Assembly: GCA_026705345.1 (NCBI GenBank)
Contig: JAPPAV010000148.1
Location: 1 to 64,000 of the forward strand
DNA length: 64,000 nucleotides
From: Gammaproteobacteria bacterium
GTDB taxonomy: Bacteria; Pseudomonadota; Gammaproteobacteria; Pseudomonadales; Azotimanducaceae
Reading direction: 5' to 3'
This document shows, piece after piece, positions 43,981-54,268 of this stretch; positions within the stretch are counted from its first letter, which is position 1, and each line of letters opens with the position of its first letter. The position numbers and the translations under genes are program-made. Below the pieces are notes generated by a model. It did not search any database. It was given only the letters and a program-made list of their open reading frames with translations, and was not told where the DNA came from.

Positions 43981-45114
43981 ATGAACTCATCGGAAGTAAG
44001 ACCCCTCGACGGCGTCCTGGTGGTCAGCCTCGAACAGGCTGTTGCCGCGCCCCTGGCAACCTGCCGTCTCGCCGACGCCGGTGCGCGGGTCATCAAGCTC
44101 GAACGCACCAACGGCGACTTCGCCCGGGCCTACGACACGGCCGCCAACGGCCAATCCGCCTACTTCGCCTGGCTGAACCGGGGCAAGGAGTCCCTCACCG
44201 TCGACATCAAGAACGACGACGACCGGGAGCTCGTTCTGCGCATCCTTGCCAAGGCCGACGTGTTCATCCAGAACCTGGCCGTCGGTGCGGCTGCCCGGTC
44301 CGGCCTGGGGTCGGACGACCTGCGCGAGCGATTCCCGCATCTCATCACCTGCGGCATCTCCGGCTACGGCGAGACCGGTCCCTACGCCGACATGAAGGCC
44401 TACGACCTGCTGGTGCAGGCCGAGTCGGGCCTCGTTTCGGTGAACGGTGCGCCGGGACCGTACGGCCGGGTCGGCATTTCGGTATGCGACACGTCCACGG
44501 GGCTCGCGGCGGCGCTCGCCATCAACGAAGCCCTGGTCAAACGCCAGCGAACCGGACTCGGTTCTGCGATCAAGATCTCGATGTTCGATGTGATGGCGGA
44601 CCTGATGGCCGTGCCGTTGCTGCACCACGACTACCTGGGCGCCGGGCCCGAGCGAATCGGGCTGGCGCATCCGTCCATCACGCCCTACGGCGGATTCGTC
44701 ACCGGCGACGGCGTGACGCTCGTGATCTCGGTTCAGAACGACCGCGAATGGAAGTCGTTCGCCACCAACGTCATGGCGCGTCCGGAACTCATCGACGATC
44801 CCCGCTACGCGACCAATCCCGCCCGCCTGGAACGACGCGAGGTCGTGGACGGGATGGTGCAGGAGTTCTTCGGCCAGCACACCCGCTCGGAGATGGAAGA
44901 CAAACTGCGTTCCGCGCGAATCGCCTACGGCGCGGTGAACGACGTGACCGGGTTGTCGACACATCCCCACCTGCGCCGGCTGACGGTCGACTCGGAGACC
45001 GGCGACGTGGAAGTTCCCGCCCATCCGAACGCCGCCGCCGCGTCGCCCCGCTCGCCGCGACTGCCACGCCTCGGCGAACACAACGAACGTATTCGACAGG
45101 AATTCGGCACCTAG
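43981..45114 (+). CDS. CaiB/BaiF family CoA-transferase
   Basis: A 377-residue class III CoA-transferase. The catalytic aspartate is in MKAYDLLVQAESGL, and the CoA-binding start LDGVLVVSLEQAVAAPLATCRLADAGARVIKLER is characteristic. It moves CoA between two carboxylic acids by a mixed anhydride mechanism; the acids are not known. ATG 43981 fits. It leads a plus-strand run with the flavin-binding protein (8 bases later) and the selenoprotein gene. Confidence 0.9.
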   Translation: MNSSEVRPLDGVLVVSLEQAVAAPLATCRLADAGARVIKLERTNGDFARAYDTAANGQSAYFAWLNRGKESLTVDIKNDDDRELVLRILAKADVFIQNLAVGAAARSGLGSDDLRERFPHLITCGISGYGETGPYADMKAYDLLVQAESGLVSVNGAPGPYGRVGISVCDTSTGLAAALAINEALVKRQRTGLGSAIKISMFDVMADLMAVPLLHHDYLGAGPERIGLAHPSITPYGGFVTGDGVTLVISVQNDREWKSFATNVMARPELIDDPRYATNPARLERREVVDGMVQEFFGQHTRSEMEDKLRSARIAYGAVNDVTGLSTHPHLRRLTVDSETGDVEVPAHPNAAAASPRSPRLPRLGEHNERIRQEFGT

Positions 45115-45122
45115 GAGTCGCC

Positions 45123-45596
45123 ATGCCATCACGCCGCAAGCTGATCGAACTCACTGCCGACGAGGTCCGCGACTACCTGGACGCGGAGAAGACGCTGATC
45201 ATCGTCGGCAACGGCCACAACGGCTATCCCCACCCCATGCCGATGTGGTTCGCACTCGACCCCGACGGAACGATCCGCTGCACGACCTTCTCCAAGAGCC
45301 AGAAGGTCCTCAACTGGCAACGCGACCCCAAGGCGACGCTGCTGGTGGAAAGCGGGATCGAGTACGCCGACTTGAAAGGCGTCGTGATCTATGCGACGTG
45401 CGAGATCGTCGACGATCCCGACGAGGTCAGGGACACCCTGGTGGCGATCAACTCCCGGGGCCGGGACCTCGACGCCGGCGCGAAGACCAAGCTGCGCGAG
45501 GCCGTTTCGGGCACGGCCGCCAAGCGTGTCGTGCTAAAGTTCAACCCGAAGCGCTATGTCACCTGGGATCACGCCAAGCTGGGTGGCCGGTACTGA
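45123..45596 (+). CDS. Pyridoxamine-5'-phosphate-oxidase-fold protein
   Basis: A 157-residue split-barrel flavin-binding protein. LIIVGNGHNGYPHPMPMWFALDPDGTI and FSKSQKVLNWQRDPKATLLVE follow the pattern of the F420/FMN-dependent PNPOx-like family rather than true PdxH. It may bind FMN, F420 or heme. AGGAG lies six bases before ATG 45123. It is 8 bases behind the CaiB gene and 23 before the selenoprotein gene, so the three are probably one transcript. Confidence 0.85.
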   Translation: MPSRRKLIELTADEVRDYLDAEKTLIIVGNGHNGYPHPMPMWFALDPDGTIRCTTFSKSQKVLNWQRDPKATLLVESGIEYADLKGVVIYATCEIVDDPDEVRDTLVAINSRGRDLDAGAKTKLREAVSGTAAKRVVLKFNPKRYVTWDHAKLGGRY

Positions 45597-45619
45597 CACA
45601 CATCCGGAGGAACCAACAA

Positions 45620-45841
45620 GTGGACATCTCCATCACCTACTGCACTTCCTGAGGCTACAAACCCAAAGCGGTCAGTTTGGCTGCAAAGATCAAGGACACG
45701 TTCGGCGAGGATCCGTTCATCATCGAAGGAGCGGGCGGCATCTTCGACGTCAACGTCGATGGCAAACTCGTCTATTCGAAGCACGAGACCGGGGAATTCC
45801 CCGACGAGGACGCCCTCGTTAAGGAAATGCAAGCGCTGTAG
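45620..45841 (+). CDS. SelW/Rdx-family selenoprotein with in-frame UGA
   Basis: A 73-residue protein if TGA at 45650-45652 is read as selenocysteine. It starts at GTG 45620 with GGAGG nine bases upstream and reads MDISITYCTS-U-GYKPKAVSLAAKI, giving Cys8-x-x-Sec11, the redox motif of SelW/SelT/SelH (Rdx) proteins followed by the family's GYKPKA. The remainder, with GGIFDVNVDGKLVYSKHETG and FPDEDALVKEM, also matches SelW. A SECIS-like hairpin with GGUC in its loop begins 10 bases after the UGA. It is likely a thiol or glutathione-linked redox protein. Ordinary gene calling would miss it. Confidence 0.9.
45663..45680 (+). promoter_or_regulatory. Bacterial SECIS-like hairpin
   Basis: CCAAA (45663-45667) pairs with TTTGG (45676-45680) around the loop GCGGTCAG. 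The loop's GG falls 17 bases after the UGA; in E. coli fdhF the loop GGUC falls 18 bases after. It should bind SelB to place selenocysteine. Confidence 0.75.
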
Positions 45842-45873
45842 GGCGCGCGCGACACGACCAGGGCGGGAACAAC

Positions 45874-45897
45874 GGGCCGCCCAAGGGCGGCCCATAC
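45874..45897 (-). repeat. REP element, class D, variant head
   Basis: On the minus strand: GTAT head, stem GGGCCGCC, loop CTTG, stem GGCGGCCC. It lies between the convergent selW and receptor genes and may also serve as a terminator hairpin. Confidence 0.6.
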
Positions 45898-45923
45898 GAG
45901 ATGCCTGCCGAGGCCGCGTCCCG

Positions 45924-48236
45924 CTAGAAGTTCGCGCGCACCTTCAAGCCGAAGGTCCTGGGCGGATTCGTCCACGTGTGCCAGCTTCCCGTCTGGAACA
46001 CCGAGTCGAACACCAGCGTGTTCATCCGCCGATCCGCGAGGTTGCGGCCCCATACGACGACCTCGTAGCGGTCGTCGAGACTCCGCACGCCGGCCTGGGC
46101 GTTGACGAGGCCGAATCCCTCCCGGAACTTCTCGGGGTCGAGGTCCGAGCCCGTGTTCACTTCGCCGATGTAGAACCAGTTCGCGTTGGCGAGGAAGCGC
46201 CAGCCGGTGCCCGGCAGGTCACGCTCGAAGAAGGCCGACAGGCTGCTCTGCCACAGCGGCGACTGGGTCAGGCGCTTGCCGGCTAGGTACGCGTTGGCGG
46301 CGGCGAGGTCGTCACCGTAGCGGGTGTCGGCGTAGGTGACGGCCGCCGTGAGATACAGATCGCCGCTCGGCGCAAAGCTCGACTCGATCTCGACGCCCCG
46401 CGCCACTGCGTCCTTGACGTTGCCGACGGTGAAGCCGAGTCCCGTGAAGGTGTTGAGCTGGAAATCCGTGAACGTCGTGTGGAACAACGCGCTATTGATC
46501 GTCAGCCGCCGCTCCAGGAACTGCCCCTTGAATCCGAACTCCAGCGAGTCGGAGGTCTCGGGGCCGAAGTGGCTCTGGTCGACCAGGTTGCCGTTCGCGT
46601 CGCGGTTGCCCACCGCCTCCTGGTCCAGGTTGAAGCCGCCTGCCTTGTAGCCGCGGGCGAAGCTTGCGTACAGGCGCATGTTGTCGTCGAGCGACCAAGC
46701 CGCCTTGAGCGTGCCGGTCAACTTGGACTCGTCCGCGACGTTGTTGTAGCTGGCGTTGTCGCAAAGCGAGGGGACAGGCACGAAGTTGCAGAACGGGTCG
46801 CTGATCGATTCGCCGAACGGCGCGCCGTTGATGATGGCGCCTGCGTCCTTCTCCTCGCTGGAATAGCGAAGCCCAAGCACGATCTCCATGGTGTCGCTGA
46901 CCTTCCAGGCCTCATGCGTAAACAACGACCAGCCTGCCGTGTCGGAGAAGTAGACCGCATCGTAGCCTTGGCCCGGTATGCCCCGGCCGGCGGGATCCCC
47001 GTCGAGGAGCGGCGCGACCTGGGGGGCGCCGATGATCGTCGCGAGGTAGGTGGCGCCGTTCGCCGCGAAGCCGATGATCTCGTCCGATTCCAGGTCCTCC
47101 GTGTAGAGGTAGGCGCCGACGAGCCACGCGAACCGGTCGTTCTCGCCGTAGAGCTGGAACTCCTGCGAGAGGTTCCGGAACGACTCGTCGGTGTCGGTGG
47201 GTGCCGCGATGTCGGCGTTGGTGAAGTCGATGTCCTGGTCCCGCGCCACCTCGAAGTTGCGCACTGCCGAGATCGACCTGAACGTCGCGCCCTGTGGCGT
47301 GCGCCAGGTGACGTCGACGGACTGGCCCGTGTCGTCGACTATCTCGAAGGGTTCGGAGTTGACCCCCACGTTCTGCGCGCCGTCGACTTCGAACGGCGTG
47401 ATGTCCCCGCCGAGAGCGGCAACGACGGGACTGGTGGGACCGGTGATCCAGAACGCCGCGGGGCAGCAGGTCTCGTCCTTGTCCGTGCCGTCCACGATGA
47501 CACGGACTTCCACGTCGGGATTCGGCGTCCAGAGAAGCTGGGCGCGGATCGAGCGGCGGTCGCGGTTGTCGTAGGCGTCGTCGGTGTCGATGTCCTCGTA
47601 GTAGCCGTCGCGCTGCCGGTACGCGACGCTCAACCGCCCGGCAAGGACGCCCGGCGAGAGCACGGCGTTCGCGGTCAAGCCGAGTTCCCTCGACTCGAGG
47701 TTGCCCACGCCGGCACTGATCGAGAAGGCGGTGTCGAACTCCGGCTTGCGGGTGATGATGTTGACCGCGCCCGCCACCGTGTTCTTGCCGAACAGCGTGC
47801 CCTGCGGGCCGCGCAGGATCTCGACCCGGTCGAGGTCCGTCAGGTCGTTGAAGGCGAGACCAGCACGCGACCGATAGATGCCGTCGATGAAGGTGCCGAC
47901 GGCGGCTTCGAGCCCCGGGTTGTTGCCCGTCGTGCCGACGCCGCGGATGCGCACCGTGCCGCCGTTGGTCGTGCTGTTCGAGTTGTAGACGACGATCGAC
48001 GGCGCGACCTCCATGAGTCCGTAGATGTCCTGGACGCCTCGCGCTGCCAAGTCTTCCCCGGTGATCGCCGAGACGGCGATGGGCACGTCCTGGATCGACT
48101 CCTCGCGCTTGGTGGCGGTCACGATGACCGTCTCGATGGTGTTGTCCGTCTCGGCCGTCTGAGCTGCGGACATCTTGGCAGGCAAGCCAACAAGCCCTAG
48201 TCCGACCGCGCCGACAAGGATGACTGGAAGTTTCAT
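45924..48236 (-). CDS. TonB-dependent outer-membrane receptor
   Basis: A 770-residue receptor. A signal peptide (MKLPVILVGAVGLGLVGLPAKMSAAQ) is followed by the TonB box ETVIVTATKREES, a plug domain with VEILRGPQGTLFGKNTVAGAVNI, and a 22-strand-type barrel ending in VRANF with the terminal Phe. The plug sequence is of the iron-complex/oligosaccharide receptor type common in Sphingomonas- and marine gammaproteobacteria-like genomes. The ligand is unknown. It runs opposite to selW and follows ahcY by 180 bases that contain no visible gene. Confidence 0.93.
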   Translation of the reverse strand: MKLPVILVGAVGLGLVGLPAKMSAAQTAETDNTIETVIVTATKREESIQDVPIAVSAITGEDLAARGVQDIYGLMEVAPSIVVYNSNSTTNGGTVRIRGVGTTGNNPGLEAAVGTFIDGIYRSRAGLAFNDLTDLDRVEILRGPQGTLFGKNTVAGAVNIITRKPEFDTAFSISAGVGNLESRELGLTANAVLSPGVLAGRLSVAYRQRDGYYEDIDTDDAYDNRDRRSIRAQLLWTPNPDVEVRVIVDGTDKDETCCPAAFWITGPTSPVVAALGGDITPFEVDGAQNVGVNSEPFEIVDDTGQSVDVTWRTPQGATFRSISAVRNFEVARDQDIDFTNADIAAPTDTDESFRNLSQEFQLYGENDRFAWLVGAYLYTEDLESDEIIGFAANGATYLATIIGAPQVAPLLDGDPAGRGIPGQGYDAVYFSDTAGWSLFTHEAWKVSDTMEIVLGLRYSSEEKDAGAIINGAPFGESISDPFCNFVPVPSLCDNASYNNVADESKLTGTLKAAWSLDDNMRLYASFARGYKAGGFNLDQEAVGNRDANGNLVDQSHFGPETSDSLEFGFKGQFLERRLTINSALFHTTFTDFQLNTFTGLGFTVGNVKDAVARGVEIESSFAPSGDLYLTAAVTYADTRYGDDLAAANAYLAGKRLTQSPLWQSSLSAFFERDLPGTGWRFLANANWFYIGEVNTGSDLDPEKFREGFGLVNAQAGVRSLDDRYEVVVWGRNLADRRMNTLVFDSVFQTGSWHTWTNPPRTFGLKVRANF

Positions 48237-48416
48237 GGTGCCCTCCGGACGCTGTACTGCATGGCGGTCGCGAGACTACCCATCAGACAGCCGCCGTCAA
48301 GACAATTCCGTGCATGGGAAACGGTGCTTCACACGCTGCCGAGTCGCACAGCAAGGAACGATGAACGCACACCGGCGGGGGTATCCGGAACCTACGCGCC
48401 GATGCCGGCGGTCACA

Positions 48417-49778
<1,362 letters not shown>

Positions 49779-49870
49779 GGAATAGCTTGTCGCGAAAGGG
49801 ACGCGCACCATACCAGCGGTGCCGCTGGGGGCCAATGGCAGCGCGTGGGACCCGCTGCCGCTCGCCCCGC

Positions 49871-50932
49871 CTAGTCCGCGATCTCGAACACAATTCTGTT
49901 TCTCACGCCGTCAACCGCCACAGGTTCGCCATCAACGAACCGGGGCGCGTACCGGAACCCCTTGGCTGCGACGACCGCCGCTGCCTCCAAGCTCCAACCG
50001 ATATCCCCTTTGGGCTTCGAGTCGATGACGATCGGCTCGCGCACGAAACCCATCTCGTCTACGCCGAATTCCACCAGCACCCAGCCCTCGGTGTTCCTGA
50101 CGAGAGCATTCCTTGGATAGGTCGGTGGACGCTTGAACAGCGGTTGGTAGTCGGCCGTCCCCGTCCAGGGGACCGTCTTCCCGATCGCCAGGCAATGTTC
50201 GGTCGCGCGATCGCTCTCGCCGAGTTTCTCGTAGGCCTCCACCAGGTTGGCACGCGCCATCAGGGCGATCCGGTCGTCCTCGGGCAACATCTCCACGACC
50301 GGCGTCATCGCCTCGACAACGTCCCGGTACCGGTCGTATCCGAGGTGGATCTTGCCGATCCAGAACTTCGCGCGCGCCTCGCGTTCGGTCTTGCCGAGCC
50401 GGGCAAAGGTCTCGGCGGCTTCGCCAAGCAAGCCTTCCGCTCGCCGGTGCCACCAGACCCGCATGCCGCCGTTGAGCTTGAGTTCGGCCATCGCCTCGCC
50501 GTCCTGGGCAAGATGCCGACGCGCCTGTTTCAGCACACGGGTCAGCTGCAATGCCGCGCTTTCGTCCGGCACGGTGTCTAGCAACGACATCTCGACCCGG
50601 AACACCTGCGCTGAGTCGGCGCCGTAGGCCCGGCGCATGAGCTTTCGGGTCTCCTTCAATACCTCGTAGGCCTGGCCGTCCGCCCCCAACATGGCGAGCG
50701 CGTGGCCGTGGTTGTAGGCCAGGGTCGCAATCACCTTGGGGTCGTCCGCGTAGATCTCCTCTCCCAGTTTGCGCGACTTCTCGGCGTGTGCCGCCGCCTC
50801 CCTGTAGCGCGATTCTTCCATGGCCTCCCGATAGGCCGTGAACGCCCCCGCGAACTCGGCGTTCGGATCGGCAACGCTGGGCATCGCGAACGCGAAGCCA
50901 ACGCAGAGAGCGAGTACGCGCAGGGTATGCAT
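49871..50932 (-). CDS. Periplasmic TPR protein with TonB C-terminal domain (copy 1)
   Basis: A 353-residue protein: signal peptide ending PSVA-D near residue 22, helical TPR-like repeats to about residue 260, then a TonB C-terminal domain with [26 protein letters not shown] and [17 protein letters not shown]. Classical TonB has an N-terminal membrane anchor and Pro-rich linker; this has neither, so it may only bind receptor TonB boxes or act with an unknown partner. Two paralogues follow on the same strand, all between two TonB-dependent receptor genes. Confidence 0.82.
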   Translation of the reverse strand: MHTLRVLALCVGFAFAMPSVADPNAEFAGAFTAYREAMEESRYREAAAHAEKSRKLGEEIYADDPKVIATLAYNHGHALAMLGADGQAYEVLKETRKLMRRAYGADSAQVFRVEMSLLDTVPDESAALQLTRVLKQARRHLAQDGEAMAELKLNGGMRVWWHRRAEGLLGEAAETFARLGKTEREARAKFWIGKIHLGYDRYRDVVEAMTPVVEMLPEDDRIALMARANLVEAYEKLGESDRATEHCLAIGKTVPWTGTADYQPLFKRPPTYPRNALVRNTEGWVLVEFGVDEMGFVREPIVIDSKPKGDIGWSLEAAAVVAAKGFRYAPRFVDGEPVAVDGVRNRIVFEIAD

Positions 50933-50957
50933 GGCGAAATGACTCCTACCTAGCCGC

Positions 50958-52010
50958 CTAATTGGCCGTCACGCGAATCTTGAAGACAATCCTGTTCCGC
51001 ACGTTGGGTACGGGCACGGCCTTGCCGTCGACGAACCTCGGTGCATACCGGAACCCCTTGGCCGCCTCGACGGCAGGTTCACGAAAGATCGCATTCCCCC
51101 CGGATTCGACGACCTCCGGATTCCGCACGAAACCCATCTCGTCCACGGTGAATTCCAGCAGCACGTACCCCTCGCGGTTGTTGTTCAGCGCTGTCTGGGG
51201 GTAGACCGGCCCACGTTTAAAAAGCGGTTGGTAGTCGTCGTTGCCAGTCCATGGTGTCGCGCGACCAATCGCCAGGCAGTGCTCCGTGGCCTCGTCGCTC
51301 TGCCCAAGTCGCTCGTAGACCTCCACGAGGTGTGCTCGCGCCATGAGTGCGAGGTGATGCCTTTCCGGCAGCGCATCGATAGCCGCCTCCAACGGCTTCG
51401 GCGCGCGACGGTGTCTCTTGTTCTGCATATGCCTCTTGCCGATCCAGAACTGCGCGAGCGCAAAGCCTTCCTCGCGGCCTGCGGCCTGGTATGACTCTGC
51501 CGCCTCCTCAAGTAGCGACATCGTGTCCTTGCCCCGAAGCCGCAGGCCTCCCTGGAGCTTGATACCGGCAATGAAGGCATCGTCGCCGGCACGGTGCACG
51601 TCGGCCAGCTTCAGTGCTTGCTGCATGTGGTAGCGAGCCCGGCTAAGGGGTGCGACGCCAAGCAGCGCCACTTCTACGTCCAGCATCTCCTCCGCTGCCT
51701 CTCCGAAGGCCTCGCGCGTCAACTTGCGGGCCTGTTGCAGGATCGGATACGCCTCGTCGCGCCGACTCAGCTTGCCGAGCACGAACCCCTCGTTGAACAC
51801 GAGTTTCGCGATGCTGCGAGGGTCTTCGGCGTAGAGCAACTCCCCGAGGCGCCGGGCCTCGCCCGCCGGTGCCACGGCCTGGTGGTACTGCTCGGCGGAA
51901 ACCGCATCCCGGTAGGCCTTGTAGGCGTCGTTGAACTCCCGCTGCATGTCCGCGGCAGCCGTCAAGCAAAGCACCGACGCGCAAATCGCCAAGACGGGTC
52001 GGATATTCAT
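50958..52010 (-). CDS. Periplasmic TPR protein with TonB C-terminal domain (copy 2)
   Basis: A 350-residue paralogue of its neighbours. The signal peptide is MNIRPVLAICASVLCLTAAA, then AYRDAV-type TPR helices and a shared [17 protein letters not shown] block before the TonB domain (YPQTALNNNREGYVLLEF and [15 protein letters not shown]). It is basic in the middle (RHMQNKRHRRAP). ATG 52010 has GGAGG five bases upstream. Spacing to copy 1 is 25 bases, to copy 3 about 54. Confidence 0.82.
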   Translation of the reverse strand: MNIRPVLAICASVLCLTAAADMQREFNDAYKAYRDAVSAEQYHQAVAPAGEARRLGELLYAEDPRSIAKLVFNEGFVLGKLSRRDEAYPILQQARKLTREAFGEAAEEMLDVEVALLGVAPLSRARYHMQQALKLADVHRAGDDAFIAGIKLQGGLRLRGKDTMSLLEEAAESYQAAGREEGFALAQFWIGKRHMQNKRHRRAPKPLEAAIDALPERHHLALMARAHLVEVYERLGQSDEATEHCLAIGRATPWTGNDDYQPLFKRGPVYPQTALNNNREGYVLLEFTVDEMGFVRNPEVVESGGNAIFREPAVEAAKGFRYAPRFVDGKAVPVPNVRNRIVFKIRVTAN

Positions 52011-52064
52011 CGCTACCTCCTACTGCCCAGGCCAGTCACCAGACCCCAGCAGTTCAACGCTCCA

Positions 52065-53105
52065 TCAATCGGGCGAGAAAACAATCGTGTGCCGCACACC
52101 GGGGACCGCCAGGGGTTGGTCGTCGACGAACTGCGGCGCGAAGCGAATACCCTCGGCCAAGGCCAGCGCCGCGGAAGAAAACGCCCCGCCTCCCCGGGAT
52201 CCGACCACGAGGGGGTGCCTGACGTAGCCCTCGGCATCCACGGTGAATTCCACCGTTACCGAACCGATGCCAGCATCCGGGCCAAGCTCCTCTGGATAGA
52301 CAGGATCGGGGACATAGAGCGGCTTGTAGCTCTCGTGCCGGGTAAACCCTCGCGCGGATCCGATGGCCAGACAGTGTTCGGTGGCTCGATCCCGCTCGCC
52401 GAGGCGTTCGAACACCTCGACCAGTTTCGTGCGCGCCATCAGCACGAGTTCCCGATCCCCGGGGTTTGCGGCAACGACGGCCGACATGGGCTCGATGGCT
52501 TCCCGGTAGCGATCGTCGTCGAGATGGCGTTGGCCCAGCCAGTACCGGGCCAGTGCGAGTTTGTCGGTCCGCGCGAGGCGGTCGTAGGTTCGGGCCGCCC
52601 CGGCAAGGAGTTCGGCGGTGCCATCCGTCAGTATCTGCGTGGCACCCTCAACCTTGAGGTCCGCGACGAATTCGCTCTCCTCGCCGTGGTGCAGGCTGGC
52701 CAGCGCCAAGGCGTTGTCGAAATGCCGCCGCGCCTCTCCGGGGGAACTGGTGTGCGCCAATTCCACCTCGACCTGGACGATCTCCACGGCATCCTGACCC
52801 AGCGCCTTCTCAACCAGGCCGCGCGCCTCGAGGAGCGCCCGATACGCCTCGGAAACCCGACCCGCCTTGGCAAGTGCGAAGCCGTGGTTGAACGCGAGTA
52901 TCGCGATTTCGGGGCTGTCGGGGGACAATACCTCGCGGCCCAATCGCAAGGCTTCCCCCGCGTGGGTCGCCGCTTCGCCAAAGTTGGACTCCGCGACCGC
53001 CTCGCCGTATGCCCGGTATGCCGCGTTGAACTCCTTGCGCGGATTCGCAACGACACAAAGCGCCAGTGCCACCGCAGTGGCGCCAAGTAGGATGCGATAG
53101 CTCAT
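52065..53105 (-). CDS. Periplasmic TPR protein with TonB C-terminal domain (copy 3)
   Basis: A 346-residue paralogue, the first in transcription order. The signal peptide is MSYRILLGATAVALALCVVA, followed by KEFNAAYRAYGEAVAES, TPR helices, [17 protein letters not shown] and a TonB domain with YPEELGPDAGIGSVTVEFTVDAEGYV. The three copies share domain order and several blocks but have clearly diverged, so the triplication is old. ATG 53105 fits the signal peptide. Confidence 0.82.
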   Translation of the reverse strand: MSYRILLGATAVALALCVVANPRKEFNAAYRAYGEAVAESNFGEAATHAGEALRLGREVLSPDSPEIAILAFNHGFALAKAGRVSEAYRALLEARGLVEKALGQDAVEIVQVEVELAHTSSPGEARRHFDNALALASLHHGEESEFVADLKVEGATQILTDGTAELLAGAARTYDRLARTDKLALARYWLGQRHLDDDRYREAIEPMSAVVAANPGDRELVLMARTKLVEVFERLGERDRATEHCLAIGSARGFTRHESYKPLYVPDPVYPEELGPDAGIGSVTVEFTVDAEGYVRHPLVVGSRGGGAFSSAALALAEGIRFAPQFVDDQPLAVPGVRHTIVFSPD

Positions 53106-53217
53106 AGCAGGGATCCCCAATGCCTGCGTGCCGCCATTTGATGCCGGGCACACACCGATGTCAACGCGGGGCGAAGCGCCGATCCACCGAAAACTCACAG
53201 CCGATGGCATGTGGCAA

Positions 53218-54057
53218 TCAAACAGATCCGGAGCCTAGGATTCGGCCAACGAGGGTTGCGACTCCGTTCTCCTCGTTGCTGCCCGTCGTCCAGTTCGCCG
53301 CCTGTTTGACCAATGGGTCGCCATTGCCCATGGCGACCCCGAACGCCGCGCCCCGGATCATGGGCAGGTCGTTGGCCGCGTCGCCCACGGCGCAGATCGC
53401 GTTGGTGTCGATCCCCGCCGAGGCCGCGAATCGTTGGATACCAAACCATTTGTCGACGTGGCCGAGAATCGTCTCGAGATACCAGCCGGGCGTTCGCTTG
53501 GACTCCACGAGAACGGTCGCGTAGTCGCCGGAATCGTTGATGTCGTCCTCCAATTCGCGAAGTTCGTCGCGATTGCCGAACGCACCCACCACGAGGATGT
53601 CGTCGTGGCCGGACCGCTCGGGCGTCGAGTCCGCCCGGCCGGAATCACCCCCGACATCGGCGTAGTAGCGGGTCGGCTCATTCCACTCGACGCCTGCATC
53701 CACCAGGAAATCCGGACCTCCGCGGCCATCCGCGTCACGTTGCAGAATGAGCGACTGCCCGCTGCGGCGGGCGAGTGCCAGGAGTTGCTCGACCTGTCCG
53801 ACACTGAACGGTTCGCTGTGAATCGTCTGGCCGGCCTTGGACTTGGTTAGCGCGCCTCCCAAGCACACCACGGGCAGGTTCAGCGACAGCTGATCCATAG
53901 CCTGCCGGGTCGTGCGGTAACGCCGACCGGTCGCCAGGAGGAGCGGCAACCCTTCGCGGTGGGCGCGACGCAGCGCGGCACGGGTTTCCGGCAACACTTG
54001 ATTGTCCTCGGTGACCAGCGTGCCATCGACGTCGATCGCGAGTAGAGATATGCGCAT
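53218..54057 (-). CDS. HAD-superfamily phosphatase, Cof type
   Basis: A 279-residue Cof-type (subfamily IIB) HAD hydrolase, probably a sugar-phosphate phosphatase. Motif I is LAIDVDGTLVTED at residues 6-18, motif II is LLLATGRRYRTT, and motif III is CAVGDAANDLPMI. A cap domain lies between. ATG 54057 begins the motif directly. It precedes the TPR-TonB genes on the same strand by about 110 bases and is divergent from the receptor gene at 54269. Confidence 0.9.
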   Translation of the reverse strand: MRISLLAIDVDGTLVTEDNQVLPETRAALRRAHREGLPLLLATGRRYRTTRQAMDQLSLNLPVVCLGGALTKSKAGQTIHSEPFSVGQVEQLLALARRSGQSLILQRDADGRGGPDFLVDAGVEWNEPTRYYADVGGDSGRADSTPERSGHDDILVVGAFGNRDELRELEDDINDSGDYATVLVESKRTPGWYLETILGHVDKWFGIQRFAASAGIDTNAICAVGDAANDLPMIRGAAFGVAMGNGDPLVKQAANWTTGSNEENGVATLVGRILGSGSV

Positions 54058-54268
54058 GGGCGTATGGCGCGGAACAACGATGACGGACACACCGTAGCAC
54101 GCTCGCCCCCGTCTCAGCCCAAGGGCACTTCGGGTTTTCAAAGTGAGACGTTTCAGTGCCGTGACACGTGGGGTGTGCTCGGCTATTTTTTCGCCGTTGG
54201 AGTGAGCATTGACCCAAACAGGGCTTTAGCGGTGGCTCGAGGTTCCGACCTTTTATCGGAGGCTCTAC

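Noticed and set aside
45620-45652. Reading the selW frame as a 10-codon peptide or a pseudogene ending at TGA
   Set aside because: Family-like sequence continues for 62 codons after the TGA, the Cys-x-x-U motif is in place, and a SECIS-like loop follows at the right distance.
49779-49870. SAH riboswitch in front of ahcY
   Set aside because: Two small GC-rich hairpins are present, but the conserved SAH riboswitch core is not recognisable; they may equally end the upstream gene.
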